Under the pieces are notes generated by a model that saw only the letters and a list, made by a program, of their open reading frames with translations, did no database searches and was not told the DNA's origin. Of a stretch of 50,002 bases of DNA, positions 7,962-15,925 are shown piece by piece; the first letter of the stretch is position 1, and each line of letters starts with the position of its first letter. The DNA comes from Armatimonadota bacterium (GTDB lineage: Bacteria > Sysuimicrobiota > Sysuimicrobiia > Sysuimicrobiales > Sysuimicrobiaceae): the NCBI GenBank assembly GCA_025060455.1, contig JANXBY010000009.1, positions 1-50,002 of the forward strand, written 5' to 3'. A program made the translations under genes and the position numbers.

Positions 7962-8957
7962 TCACGCCCGCCTGTCCGGCGGACCGAACACCTCCGGGTT
8001 GACGGCGTTGGGCGGCCGCTCGCCCCGCAGGGCGGCCAGCACGTTCTCCGCGGCCACGCGCGAGGCGCGGGCGATGGCCTCCCGGGTGTGGGAGGCCATG
8101 TGGGGGGACAGCAGCAGGTTCCGCGCGCCCAAGAGGGGCGAGTGCTTTGGAGGCTCTTCCTCGAACACGTCGCACGCCGCGCCGGCAATCCACCCCTCTT
8201 GCAGAGCTCTCGCGAGGGCCGCTTCGTCCACGATGCCGCCCCGGGCGGTGTTCACCACGTAGCTCGTGCGTTTCATCCGCCGCAGCTCGGCCTCCCCCAG
8301 GAGGTGGCGGGTTTCCGGCAGCAGGGGCAGGTGCAGGCTGAGGAAGTCCGCCTCCTGAAGCAGGGTGTGGAACTCCACCAGCTCCACGCCCAGGGCCCGG
8401 GCCGCCTCCCGGTCGGGCTGGGGGTCATACGCCAGGACGCGCAGGCCGAACCCTCTCGCGCGCTCGGCCACCTTCTGGCCGATGCGGCCGAAGCCCAGCA
8501 GTCCCAGGCACTTTCCGCTCAGCTCCACGCCCACCAGGCGTGGCCACCCTCCGGCGCGCAGGGCACGGTCTGCCTCGGGCACGTGGCGGACCAGTGCGAG
8601 GAGCAAGGCGAAGGTGAAGTCCGCCACGCTGTCGGAGTTGACGCTGGGCGCGTTGGTGACCACGATGCCCAGTTCTGTGGCCGCCTGGACGTCCACGTTG
8701 TCCACCCCGACGCCGTTGCGGGCCACCACCCGCAGCCGGGGCCGTCCTCCCAGCAGGGCCCGTCGGCCCACGCGGTCCACCCCCGCCACCAAGCCGTCAA
8801 ATCCCCCCAAGAGGCCCGCCAGCTCTTCCTCCTGGAGAGGCCGGTCCACCGGAGACGGGACCACCTCCACTCCCGCCGTCCGGAGGAGCTCGTAGCCCTC
8901 CCGGCCCTCCTCGAAGAACGACCTTGGCGTCGCCAGCACCCGCCACGGGAGACCCAC
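7962..8957 (-). CDS. D-isomer-specific 2-hydroxyacid dehydrogenase (phosphoglycerate/glyoxylate reductase-like)
   Basis: This 331-residue NAD-dependent dehydrogenase has the Rossmann motif LLGFGRIGQKVAERA, the catalytic Arg region VVARNGVGVDNVD, the substrate-binding NTARGGIVDE and the catalytic His in SPHMASHT. It lacks the ACT domain of full SerA, which fits glyoxylate/hydroxypyruvate or 2-keto-sugar-acid reductases. GTG 8957 is chosen because GAGGAGGAG lies 4 nt upstream; the frame is open further upstream but unlike the family. It is divergent from the HpcH/HpaI aldolase at 9133 across a 175-bp region, which suggests joint control in sugar-acid or keto-acid metabolism. Confidence 0.85.
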   Translation of the reverse strand: MGLPWRVLATPRSFFEEGREGYELLRTAGVEVVPSPVDRPLQEEELAGLLGGFDGLVAGVDRVGRRALLGGRPRLRVVARNGVGVDNVDVQAATELGIVVTNAPSVNSDSVADFTFALLLALVRHVPEADRALRAGGWPRLVGVELSGKCLGLLGFGRIGQKVAERARGFGLRVLAYDPQPDREAARALGVELVEFHTLLQEADFLSLHLPLLPETRHLLGEAELRRMKRTSYVVNTARGGIVDEAALARALQEGWIAGAACDVFEEEPPKHSPLLGARNLLLSPHMASHTREAIARASRVAAENVLAALRGERPPNAVNPEVFGPPDRRA

Positions 8958-9089
8958 GCGACTCCTCCTCAGAGCACCGCGTCGTAGCCGCTCGTGCGAA
9001 CGCCCTCGGGGAGCTCGGGCAGGCACACCGCCCAGCTCGGTCCTGGCGGGCCTTGTTCGGCAAGGTCCGGACAGGATCCTGGCGGGCGA

Positions 9090-9108
9090 CCCGGGAATCC
9101 TTCCCGGG
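9090..9108. promoter_or_regulatory. Inverted repeat CCCGGGAA-TCC-TTCCCGGG in a divergent promoter region
   Basis: Two perfect 8-bp arms separated by 3 bp lie 25 bp before the aldolase start at 9133, in the spacer between two divergent genes. The site could be an operator or an RNA hairpin near the start of the aldolase leader. No partner regulator is adjacent. The rest of the 8958-9132 spacer holds shorter palindromes (TCCGGA, AGGATCCT) and no promoter I trust. Confidence 0.35.
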
Positions 9109-9132
9109 AAGTCCTGGACGGGGAGGGTCGCG

Positions 9133-9915
9133 TTGGAGAACCGGGTCAAGCGTCTGCTGGAGGAAGGGAAAGTCGCGGTGGGTTACTGGCTAACCCTACC
9201 GAGTCCGTCGGTGGCGGAAATCATGGGATCCGTACCACTGGACTGGCTGCTGGTAGACCTGGAGCACAGCCCCATCGGGTGGGAGACCTTTGAGGACATG
9301 CTGCGGGCCCTGCGGGGCACGGACGTGGTCCCGTTGGTGCGTGTGCCCTCCGGGGACGCACCGGTGCTCAAGCGCGCCCTGGACCGCGGCCCGTGGGGCG
9401 TGGTGGTACCCCTGGTGAGCAGCGCGGAGGAGGCCCGGCAGGTGGTGGCCGCCTGCCGGTACCCGCCCGAAGGGATCCGGGGCGTGGCGGGCACCCGTGC
9501 GAGCGGCTACGGAGCCACGCTCCCCCAGTACTTCGCGCAGTGGAACCGGGAGGTGCTCATCGCCTGCCAGGTGGAGACCGTACAGGCGGTGGAGCGCGTG
9601 GACGAGATCGCCGCGGTGGAGGGGGTGGACGTGCTGTTCGTGGGGCCCAACGACCTGTCCGCGAACCTGCAGCGCTGGCGGGACCTGGATTCGGAGGAGT
9701 TCCGCCAGGCGGTGGAACGGGTGCTGGGCGCGGCCCGCAGACACGGCAAGGCCGCGGGCGTCATGTGTACGGGCCCGGAGGACGCCCTGGCTCGAGTGGA
9801 CCAGGGGTTCCGGTTCATCGCCATGGGGTCGGACGCCCGCCTGCTGGCGGGTGCCGCGACCCGGGCCACGGAGACGTTCCGCGCGGGCCTGCGGGAGCGG
9901 GGGCTGCTCGACTGA
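9133..9915 (+). CDS. HpcH/HpaI-family class II aldolase (2-keto-3-deoxy acid aldolase)
   Basis: This 260-residue metal-dependent pyruvate aldolase of the HpcH/HpaI family starts at TTG 9133 after a GGGGAGGG site. Family signatures are VDLEHSPIGWETF (His base and acidic residues), LVRVPSGD, the pyruvate/metal-binding ACQVETVQAVERVDEIA with its conserved Glu, and DVLFVGPNDLSANL. Members cleave 4-hydroxy-2-oxoheptanedioate in the HPA pathway or 2-keto-3-deoxy sugar acids in glucarate/rhamnonate pathways. Both contexts exist here: the hpa cluster lies 4 kb upstream, and a sugar operon with a KDG-kinase-like gene begins 150 bp downstream. The substrate is therefore unresolved. Confidence 0.88.
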   Translation: MENRVKRLLEEGKVAVGYWLTLPSPSVAEIMGSVPLDWLLVDLEHSPIGWETFEDMLRALRGTDVVPLVRVPSGDAPVLKRALDRGPWGVVVPLVSSAEEARQVVAACRYPPEGIRGVAGTRASGYGATLPQYFAQWNREVLIACQVETVQAVERVDEIAAVEGVDVLFVGPNDLSANLQRWRDLDSEEFRQAVERVLGAARRHGKAAGVMCTGPEDALARVDQGFRFIAMGSDARLLAGAATRATETFRAGLRERGLLD

Positions 9916-9937
9916 GGGTCTCCTCCAGGGCCTGGCG

Positions 9938-9970
9938 GCAGGCGACGCGCCGCGTCGCCTGCGCCTTTTT
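9938..9970 (+). terminator. Intrinsic terminator after the HpcH/HpaI aldolase gene
   Basis: A 10-bp GC stem (GCAGGCGACG paired with CGTCGCCTGC, 5-nt loop) at 9938-9962 is followed by GCC and a run of five T at 9966-9970. It ends the aldolase transcript before the promoter of the sugar operon. Confidence 0.8.
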
Positions 9971-10008
9971 GCTGCAACTTCCCCGTCGCCGGAACCGGCC
10001 CCGCGGCG

Positions 10009-10014
10009 TATAGT
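10009..10014 (+). promoter_or_regulatory. Candidate -10 element of the sugar transport operon
   Basis: TATAGT (5/6 to consensus) lies 52 bp before the start of the binding-protein gene; a good -35 is not visible at 16-19 bp upstream. It would give a leader of about 45 nt containing the inverted repeats at 10028-10052. An alternative is TTGCAA (10019-10024), 17 bp, TATAGC (10042-10047), but transcription from there would begin inside the ribosome-binding site. Confidence 0.4.
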
Positions 10015-10027
10015 AGTTTTGCAAAAA

Positions 10028-10052
10028 GGACACAGTGTCCGTATAGCGGACA
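10028..10052. promoter_or_regulatory. Operator-like array of GGACA/TGTCC half-sites
   Basis: Two overlapping inverted repeats share a half-site: GGACACAGTGTCC (10028-10040) and TGTCCGTATAGCGGACA (10036-10052). The second is a perfect 6-bp inverted repeat around TATAG. They sit between the candidate -10 and the AGGAGG of the first gene. Inverted repeats of about this size with a short AT-rich centre are common IclR-family targets, and an IclR gene lies in this operon at 15922. The pairing is inference. Confidence 0.6.
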
Positions 10053-10065
10053 GGAGGTGAGGGGC

Positions 10066-11367
10066 GTGACACGGACGGGCGGACGGGTGGTGGCTGCCAG
10101 CTTCGTGGCGGCCCTGGTGGTGGTGCTGGCCCCCGCGATCCGCGCGGGCGAGGCGGTGACCTTGCGGTTCTCCAACTGGCACCTGGTGGAGACGGTGTGG
10201 GGGCGGTCTTTGCGGGAGGCCATCCGCATCTTCGAAAGCCGCAACCCCGGCATCCGGATCGTCCCGGAGCCCATCTCGTACGCCGAAAAAGAGGCGCGCT
10301 ACCAGGCGGAGTGCGCGGCGCGGCGCATGCCGGACGTGGTGAAGCTGCACAACTTCTCCCTGGCCATGTTCTTCGAGCTGGGGTGCGCCGCGGATCTGAC
10401 TCCCTTCGTGCAGAAGGAGAGCCCGGACTTCCTGAAGAGCTGGTACGAGTTCCCCATCAAGTCCCTGACGTACCGGGGGCGGCTGATGGCCATGCCCGGG
10501 GACTACATGTCCATGGTGCTGATCTACAACCGCGAGCTGTTCCGCGCGGCGGGCCTGGATCCGAACCGCCCGCCGCGCACGTGGGAGGAGTTCCGCGAAT
10601 ACGGCAGGCGGCTGACCCGGGACACGGACGGGGACGGCCGGGTGGACCAGTGGGGGTTCAGCATGCCGGCCTCCAAGAACCCCGGGTTGCCCCTGCGGGT
10701 CCTCCCCATCGTGTGGAGCTTCGGCGCAGACTTCCTCACCCCCGACGGCCGCCGGTCCGCCATGAATACCCCCGAGTTCCGGGAGGCGTTCCGGTTCATC
10801 GTGGAGCTGGCCACGGTGGACCGGGTGGTCCCGCCCGGGGTGACCACCTTCGGGCCGCAGGACGTCCGCATCCAGATGGCCCACCGCCGCATCGCCATGA
10901 AGATCGGGTCCGGGTGGACGTACCCCATCGTCAACGCCATCAACCCGCAGCTGAACGCCATGGAGGTGCTGGAGGCGGCTCCGATGCCCGCCGGCCGGCG
11001 GCGCGTCACCGCCGCGTGGCTTTCGGGCTGGATCATGAGCCCGCACACCGCCCACCCCGAGGCCGCGTGGCGGTTCATCAAGTTCCTCACCAGCAAGGAG
11101 ACGGAAAAGAAGTTCTTCGAGGACAACCGAGTGATCTCGTCCCGCAAGGACGTGAACGTGCTGCCCATGGTCAAGATGGACAAGTTCTCCCGGGTGATCG
11201 TGCAGGAGCTCCAGCACGCGCGTTTGGAGCCCCAGATCAAGGAGTGGCCGGAGATCTTCGACGCGTTTACCACGGCCCTGCAGGAGGCCATGACGGGCGC
11301 CAAGCCGTGGGAGCGGGCACTGCTGGACGGCCACACCCGGGTGGAGGGCATCCTTGCCCGACGCTAG
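10066..11367 (+). CDS. ABC transporter extracellular sugar-binding protein (family 1)
   Basis: This 433-residue solute-binding protein of an ABC importer has an N-terminal Sec signal peptide: a basic residue, a VVAASFVAALVVVLAP core and cleavage likely after ...AIRA near residue 27. The mature part has the SBP_bac_1 layout, including FSNWHLVE, AARRMPDVVKLHNFS, the MSMVLIYNRELF segment, the acidic loop DTDGDGRVDQWGF and the C-terminal AWRFIKFLTSKETEKKF. GTG 10066 is preferred over GTG 10057 because AGGAGG at 10052-10057 lies 8 nt upstream of it. It is the first gene of an operon with two permeases and carbohydrate oxidoreductases; a monosaccharide, uronate or oligosaccharide ligand is likely but cannot be named. 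Confidence 0.87.
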   Translation: MTRTGGRVVAASFVAALVVVLAPAIRAGEAVTLRFSNWHLVETVWGRSLREAIRIFESRNPGIRIVPEPISYAEKEARYQAECAARRMPDVVKLHNFSLAMFFELGCAADLTPFVQKESPDFLKSWYEFPIKSLTYRGRLMAMPGDYMSMVLIYNRELFRAAGLDPNRPPRTWEEFREYGRRLTRDTDGDGRVDQWGFSMPASKNPGLPLRVLPIVWSFGADFLTPDGRRSAMNTPEFREAFRFIVELATVDRVVPPGVTTFGPQDVRIQMAHRRIAMKIGSGWTYPIVNAINPQLNAMEVLEAAPMPAGRRRVTAAWLSGWIMSPHTAHPEAAWRFIKFLTSKETEKKFFEDNRVISSRKDVNVLPMVKMDKFSRVIVQELQHARLEPQIKEWPEIFDAFTTALQEAMTGAKPWERALLDGHTRVEGILARR

Positions 11368-12250
11368 CCGTGCCGCCGCCTGGGACGGCCCACGGCGCGG
11401 GTTCCGGATCCGGGAGCCCGCCGTGGGCTACCTGTTCGTGGCACCCGCCGTGGGCCTGCTGGTGGCCGTGCTGGTCTACCCGGCCCTGACCACCCTGCGT
11501 CTGAGCTTCAGCGTCCCGGGAGGGTTGGGTGCGCGCCACTACATCCAGCTGCTCTCTGACCCCCTGTTCTGGCAGGTGGTGCGGCAGACCGCGGTGTTCG
11601 TGGTGGCCAGCGTGGGCGCGCACCTGCTGTTGGGTCTGGGCGCGGCCCTGGCCGTGGCGGGTCCCATCCCCGCCCGAGGCTTGTTCCGGGTGGTGGCGCT
11701 GCTGCCGTGGGTGGTGCCCGACGTGGTGGCAGGGATCGTGTGGAAGTGGATTCTCAACCCCCTCTACGGCGTCCTGAACGACCTGCTGCTGGCCGCGGGG
11801 CTCATCGCCCAGCCCCTGGAGTGGCTGACCCGGCCGGGGCTGGCCCCGTTGAGCGTGATCCTGGCCAACGTGTGGCGGGGGTTCCCTTTCGTCATGGTGA
11901 TCCTACTAGCAGGCCTGCAGGCCATCCCCCAAGACCTGTACGAGGCCGCGAGCCTGGACGGCGCAGGGCCATGGGCCCGGTTCCGCTTCGTCACCCTTCC
12001 GGGACTCCGGAAGGTGCTGGTGGTGGCGTTGGCCCTCGACACCATCTGGGAGGTGCGGCGGTTCGGCCTGGTGCAGGCCATGACGGGAGGAGGCCCCGGG
12101 ACCCTGACGGAGGTGCTGAGCACCCAGGTGTTCAAGCAGTACTTCCACTTCTACCGGTTCGAGTACGCCTCCGCCATGGCGGTGGCCATGACGGTGTTGC
12201 TGCTGGCGGTGAGCCTGCCATACGTGCGCATGATCATGCAGGAGGAGTGA
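11354..12250 (+). CDS. ABC sugar transporter permease (MalF/UgpA/LacF type)
   Basis: This 298-residue inner-membrane permease has about six transmembrane helices. The cytoplasmic EAA loop reads EAASLDGAGPWARFRFVTLP, the coupling site for the ATPase. Other family landmarks are YPALTTLRLSF in the first membrane region and TGGGPGTLTEVLSTQVF near the C-terminus. TTG 11354 overlaps the end of the binding-protein gene by 14 bp. It pairs with the second permease at 12252. Confidence 0.9.
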   Translation: MPDASRAAAWDGPRRGFRIREPAVGYLFVAPAVGLLVAVLVYPALTTLRLSFSVPGGLGARHYIQLLSDPLFWQVVRQTAVFVVASVGAHLLLGLGAALAVAGPIPARGLFRVVALLPWVVPDVVAGIVWKWILNPLYGVLNDLLLAAGLIAQPLEWLTRPGLAPLSVILANVWRGFPFVMVILLAGLQAIPQDLYEAASLDGAGPWARFRFVTLPGLRKVLVVALALDTIWEVRRFGLVQAMTGGGPGTLTEVLSTQVFKQYFHFYRFEYASAMAVAMTVLLLAVSLPYVRMIMQEE

Positions 12251-12251
12251 G

Positions 12252-13079
12252 GTGCGGCTCCGGCTGGGGACCGTGCTGGCCACGGGGGCGTTGGTGCTGC
12301 TGTCCGTGTACGTGCTGTTCCCCTTCGGGTGGATGCTCGTCACCGCGCTGAAGACGGAGCAGGAAGCCTTGCGGATCCCCTCCACCTGGTGGCCTCACCA
12401 GCCCACCGTGGACGCCTTTGTGGTCATGTGGACCCGGAAGAACTACGGCCTGTACTTCCTCAACAGCACGGTAATCTCCCTGAGTACCGCGGTGCTCTCC
12501 AGCGCGGTGGGAGCCCTGGCCGCGTACGGCTTCTCCCGCTTCCCCCTGCGGGGGGGCAGCTTCCTCATGGGGTTCATCCTGACCACCCAGATGCTGCCCG
12601 GCGTGTTGCTGGTGGGGCCGTACTTCCGGGTCCTGACGGCCCTAGGTCTGTACGACACCCGCACCGGGTTGGTGATCGCGTTCCTGACCATCTGCCTGCC
12701 GTTCGCGACCTGGATGATGAAGGGGTTCATCGACGGGGTCCCGCGGGAGCTGGACGAGGCCGCGCGGGTGGACGGGTGCGGGTGGCTGGGGATCTTCACG
12801 CGGGTGGTGCTGCCGCTGTCGCTGCCGGGGCTGGTGGCCACCACGCTGTTTGCCTTCCTCCTGGCGTGGGGCGACCTCCTGTGGGTGTCCACTCTCACCC
12901 ACAGTGAGTCCATGGTCACCGTGACCCTGGCCATCGCCCGGACGGTGCAGGAGTTCTACGTGAACTGGCCGGAGCTGATGGCGGGCGCGTTGATTGGCGG
13001 GCTGCCCAGCATCGCGCTGTACCTGGCGCTGCAGCGGTGGTTCGTCCAGGGCCTGACCGCGGGCGCCGTGAAGGGGTGA
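12252..13079 (+). CDS. ABC sugar transporter permease (MalG/UgpE type)
   Basis: This is the second, 275-residue permease of the importer. Its EAA loop reads DEAARVDGCGWLGIFTRVVL, and the N-terminal helix is followed by the SLKT-like segment FGWMLVTALKTEQEALRIPS that is typical of MalG homologues. The start is GTG 12252, 1 bp after the previous stop. No ATP-binding subunit is encoded in this operon, so a shared MsmX/MalK-type ATPase elsewhere in the genome is probably used. Confidence 0.9.
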   Translation: MRLRLGTVLATGALVLLSVYVLFPFGWMLVTALKTEQEALRIPSTWWPHQPTVDAFVVMWTRKNYGLYFLNSTVISLSTAVLSSAVGALAAYGFSRFPLRGGSFLMGFILTTQMLPGVLLVGPYFRVLTALGLYDTRTGLVIAFLTICLPFATWMMKGFIDGVPRELDEAARVDGCGWLGIFTRVVLPLSLPGLVATTLFAFLLAWGDLLWVSTLTHSESMVTVTLAIARTVQEFYVNWPELMAGALIGGLPSIALYLALQRWFVQGLTAGAVKG

Positions 13080-13083
13080 GAGC

Positions 13084-14124
13084 GTGTGGGCGCTGGTGAA
13101 GACCGGACGGGGCGAAGGGCTGGTGGAGCTCCAGCAGGTGCCCGAGCCAAGGCCGGGCCCGGGTGAGGTGCTCATCGAAGTCCAGGCGGCGTCGGTGTGC
13201 GGCAGCGACGTGCACATCTACCACGACCGGCACCCGTACTGGCCCCCGGTGGTGCTGGGACACGAGTTCGCGGGCGTGGTGGCGGAGGTGGGCCCCGGGG
13301 TCGAGGACTACCAGCCGGGAGACCGGGTGGTGTCCGAGACCAGCACGGGCGCATGCGGGAAGTGCTTCCTGTGCCGGACCGGCAACCGGCAGATCTGCCC
13401 CGACAAGCGGGCGCCCGGGATCGGCCGGAACGGGGCGTTCGCCCGGTACCTGGTGATGCCCGCGGAGCTGCTGCACCGGATCCCCGAGGGGTTGTCCTTC
13501 GAGGAGGCCGCGGCCACCGAACCCACCGCGGTGGCGGTGCACGCGGTGGCCGAGCGCGCCGCGGTCCGGCCCGGGGAGCGGGTGGTGGTCCTTGGCCCCG
13601 GTCCCCTCGGGCTGCTGTGCCTGCAGGTGGCCAGGGCATGTGGGGCCGCGTGGGTGGCGGTGGTGGGCACCGCGCGGAGTGCCCAGCGCCGGCTGCCCGC
13701 GGCGAAAAACCTGGGAGGGATCCCCATCGAGCTGGGGCGCGAGGACCCCGTAGCCCGGGTGGCGGAGCTCACCGGCGGGCACGGCGCGGACGTGGTGGTG
13801 GAGACCTCGGGGTCTCCCGCGGCGGTAGCCCTGGCTCCCCACCTGGCGCGGCGGCTGGGCCGGGTGTGCGAGCTGGGCGTCACGGGCAGAAGCGAGGTCA
13901 GCTTCCCGTGGGACGTGGCCCTGTTCAAGGGCCTGGACGTGCAGTTCTCCTTCAGCAGCCGGCACAGCAGCTGGGTGCTGGCGTTGCGCCTCCTGGCGGA
14001 GGGCCGGGTTCGTACGGGACCGTTGCTGGACGTCCGGGTCACCCTGGGCCGGTGGCGGGAGGCGTTTGAGGCGGTGGAGTCGGGGCAGGCCATCAAGGCG
14101 CTCTTGTACCCGCAGGAGGTGTGA
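13084..14124 (+). CDS. Zinc-dependent medium-chain dehydrogenase (sorbitol/threonine dehydrogenase-like)
   Basis: This 346-residue MDR-family NAD(P)-dependent alcohol dehydrogenase carries the catalytic zinc region CGSDVHIYHD and GHEFAG, a four-Cys structural zinc loop (ACGKCFLCRTGNRQIC) and the nucleotide-binding motif VLGPGPLGLLCLQVA. The subgroup oxidises polyols or 3-hydroxy acids such as sorbitol, threonine or galactonate-type substrates. It lies after the sugar permeases and immediately before an SDR gene, so oxidation of the imported sugar or sugar acid is likely. The start is GTG 13084. Confidence 0.88.
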   Translation: MWALVKTGRGEGLVELQQVPEPRPGPGEVLIEVQAASVCGSDVHIYHDRHPYWPPVVLGHEFAGVVAEVGPGVEDYQPGDRVVSETSTGACGKCFLCRTGNRQICPDKRAPGIGRNGAFARYLVMPAELLHRIPEGLSFEEAAATEPTAVAVHAVAERAAVRPGERVVVLGPGPLGLLCLQVARACGAAWVAVVGTARSAQRRLPAAKNLGGIPIELGREDPVARVAELTGGHGADVVVETSGSPAAVALAPHLARRLGRVCELGVTGRSEVSFPWDVALFKGLDVQFSFSSRHSSWVLALRLLAEGRVRTGPLLDVRVTLGRWREAFEAVESGQAIKALLYPQEV

Positions 14125-14126
14125 CC

Positions 14127-14873
14127 GTGGAGCTGGCAGGGCGCGGCGCCCTGGTGACGGGCGCGGGTCGCGGGATCGGCCGAGCGGTGGCCCTGCGGCT
14201 GGCGCAGGCAGGGGCCGGGGTGGCGGTGAACGACGTGGACGCCGACGCCGCAGAGCGGGTGGCGTCAGAGGTGCGGGGACTGGGCCGGCCGGCGCTGGCC
14301 GTGCCCGCGGATATCACCCGCTGGGAACTGGTGGAGGACATATGCCGCCGGGCCGCGGAGTCCCTGGGTGGTCTGCACGTGCTGGTGAACAACGCCGGCA
14401 TTATCCGGCGGGGCAGCCTGGAGACCATGCGGCTGGAGGACTGGCACGAGGTTCTGGCAGTGAACCTCACGGGCGCCTTCTACTGCTGCCGGGCGGCGGT
14501 CCCGTACATGAAGGAGGCGGGGTGGGGCCGCATCGTGAACATCTCCAGCATCGCGGGCAAGATGGGAGACATCGCCTCCGCGCCCGGCTACGGCCCCTCC
14601 AAGGCAGGACTGCTGGCCCTCACCCGGACCCTGGCGCGGGAGCTGGCGCCGTTCGGGATCACGGTGAACGCGGTGGCCCCGCACGCCATCGAGACGGAGA
14701 TGAGCGCCCAGTGGACGCCGGAGCGGCGCGCCCAGATCCTGGCGGGGATCCCCGTGGGACGTCTGGGGACGCCGGAGGAGGTGGCGGAGGCGGTGGCGTT
14801 TCTGGCCTCTCCCAAGGCAGGGTTCATTACGGGAGAGACCCTGGACGTGAACGGCGGCGCGTGGATGGACTGA
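14127..14873 (+). CDS. Short-chain dehydrogenase/reductase (FabG/gluconate 5-dehydrogenase-like)
   Basis: This 248-residue classical SDR has the cofactor motif TGAGRGIGRA, NNAG, the catalytic Ser in NISSIAGKMG and YGPSK (Tyr and Lys). The residue after the second Rossmann strand is Asp (VNDVDADAA), which favours NAD over NADP. GTG 14127 is chosen over GTG 14121 because AGGAGG at 14114-14119 lies 7 nt before it. SDRs of this type next to a KDG-kinase-like gene often act as 2-keto-3-deoxygluconate or gluconate dehydrogenases, but the exact substrate is unknown. Confidence 0.87.
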   Translation: MELAGRGALVTGAGRGIGRAVALRLAQAGAGVAVNDVDADAAERVASEVRGLGRPALAVPADITRWELVEDICRRAAESLGGLHVLVNNAGIIRRGSLETMRLEDWHEVLAVNLTGAFYCCRAAVPYMKEAGWGRIVNISSIAGKMGDIASAPGYGPSKAGLLALTRTLARELAPFGITVNAVAPHAIETEMSAQWTPERRAQILAGIPVGRLGTPEEVAEAVAFLASPKAGFITGETLDVNGGAWMD

Positions 14874-15925
14874 TGGCCCGGTACAGGCCGGAGATCCTGC
14901 GGAGGTTCGTGGCCCTCGCCCTGCAGCGGGCCGGGGCCCCGGAGGAGGAAGCCGACCTAGTCGCGGACGCCCTGGTGCGGGCGGACCTCCGGGGCGTTCA
15001 CTCCCACGGGGTGGTGCGGGCAGGGGTGTACCTGGAGCGGCTGCAGGCGGGATCCATCCGGCCGGGTGCTGCGCTGGAGGTGGTCCGAGACCGGGGCGCC
15101 ACCGTGCTGTGCGACGCAGGCGGCGGGTTCGGGGTCGTGGCCGCCTGTCGGGCCATGGACCTGGCAGTGCAGCGGGCCAGAACCCACGGGGTCGGTGTGG
15201 TGGGCGTGCGGAACAGCAACCACTGCGGGATGTTGGCGTACTTCGTGCTCCGGGCTGTTTCCCAGGGAGCCGTGGGGATTGCGCTGTCCAACGCGGACGC
15301 GCAGGTGGCCCCGTACGGCGCGCGGACCAAGTACCTGGGGACCAACCCGTTGAGCGTCGGCATCCCGGCGGGCGAAGAGCCGCCCGTAGTCCTGGATATG
15401 GCCACCAGCGAGGTGGCGCACGGCCGGGTGCGGGCCGCGGCCCTGAGGGGGGAGCGGATCCCGCCCGGGTGGGCCCTGGGGCCGGACGGCAGGCCCACCA
15501 CAGATCCCGCGCAGGCCCTGAGAGGAGCGCTGCTGCCTTTCGGCGGCGCCAAGGGGTCAGGGCTCTCCCTGGTGGTGGACGTGTTGGCGGGAGTCCTTAT
15601 GGGCGCCCGTTCCGGCCCGGAAATCGTGCCGCTGTACGAGGGGCTGGACCGGCCGCAGGGCGTGGGTCACCTGCTGGCGGCGCTGTGGCCGGAGGCGTTC
15701 TGCGGACTGGAGGAGCTGCGGGCGCGGGTGGACGGGATGGTGCGTCAGGTGCGGGCGTTGCCGCCGGCGGAGGGGTTTGAGCGGGTGTGGCTGCCGGGGG
15801 AGCTGGAGCACCGGCGGGAGGTGGAGTACCAGCAGGCAGGTATCCCCCTCCCGGAGGAGGCCGTCGAGGTTCTCCACCGGGTGGCGGAGCGGTTTGGGAT
15901 GACACCCCCGGAGGCGGTCGGGTGA
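14873..15925 (+). CDS. Ldh2/malate-lactate-ureidoglycolate dehydrogenase family oxidoreductase
   Basis: This 350-residue NAD(P)-dependent dehydrogenase is of the YlbC/YiaK type, unrelated to classical MDH. Family landmarks are ADLRGVHSHGVVR with its conserved His, VRNSNHCGMLAYF, GTNPLSVGIPA, VLDMATSEVAHGRV and the PFGGAKGSGLSLVVD block. Members reduce 2-keto acids such as 2,3-diketogulonate, ureidoglycolate or sulfolactate. ATG 14873 overlaps the SDR stop as TGATG. It is the third oxidoreductase of the operon and probably handles a keto-acid intermediate. Confidence 0.87.
   Translation: MARYRPEILRRFVALALQRAGAPEEEADLVADALVRADLRGVHSHGVVRAGVYLERLQAGSIRPGAALEVVRDRGATVLCDAGGGFGVVAACRAMDLAVQRARTHGVGVVGVRNSNHCGMLAYFVLRAVSQGAVGIALSNADAQVAPYGARTKYLGTNPLSVGIPAGEEPPVVLDMATSEVAHGRVRAAALRGERIPPGWALGPDGRPTTDPAQALRGALLPFGGAKGSGLSLVVDVLAGVLMGARSGPEIVPLYEGLDRPQGVGHLLAALWPEAFCGLEELRARVDGMVRQVRALPPAEGFERVWLPGELEHRREVEYQQAGIPLPEEAVEVLHRVAERFGMTPPEAVG

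Noticed and set aside
9054-9073. TGTTCGG...CCGGACA as a second IclR site near the aldolase gene
   Set aside because: The half-sites resemble those at 10036-10052, but the spacing differs by 3 bp and one arm is imperfect, so it is too weak to claim.
9196-11334. Very long minus-strand frame opposite the aldolase and binding-protein genes
   Set aside because: It is the complementary shadow of two well-identified plus-strand genes, rich in His/Arg/Gly, with no recognisable motif.
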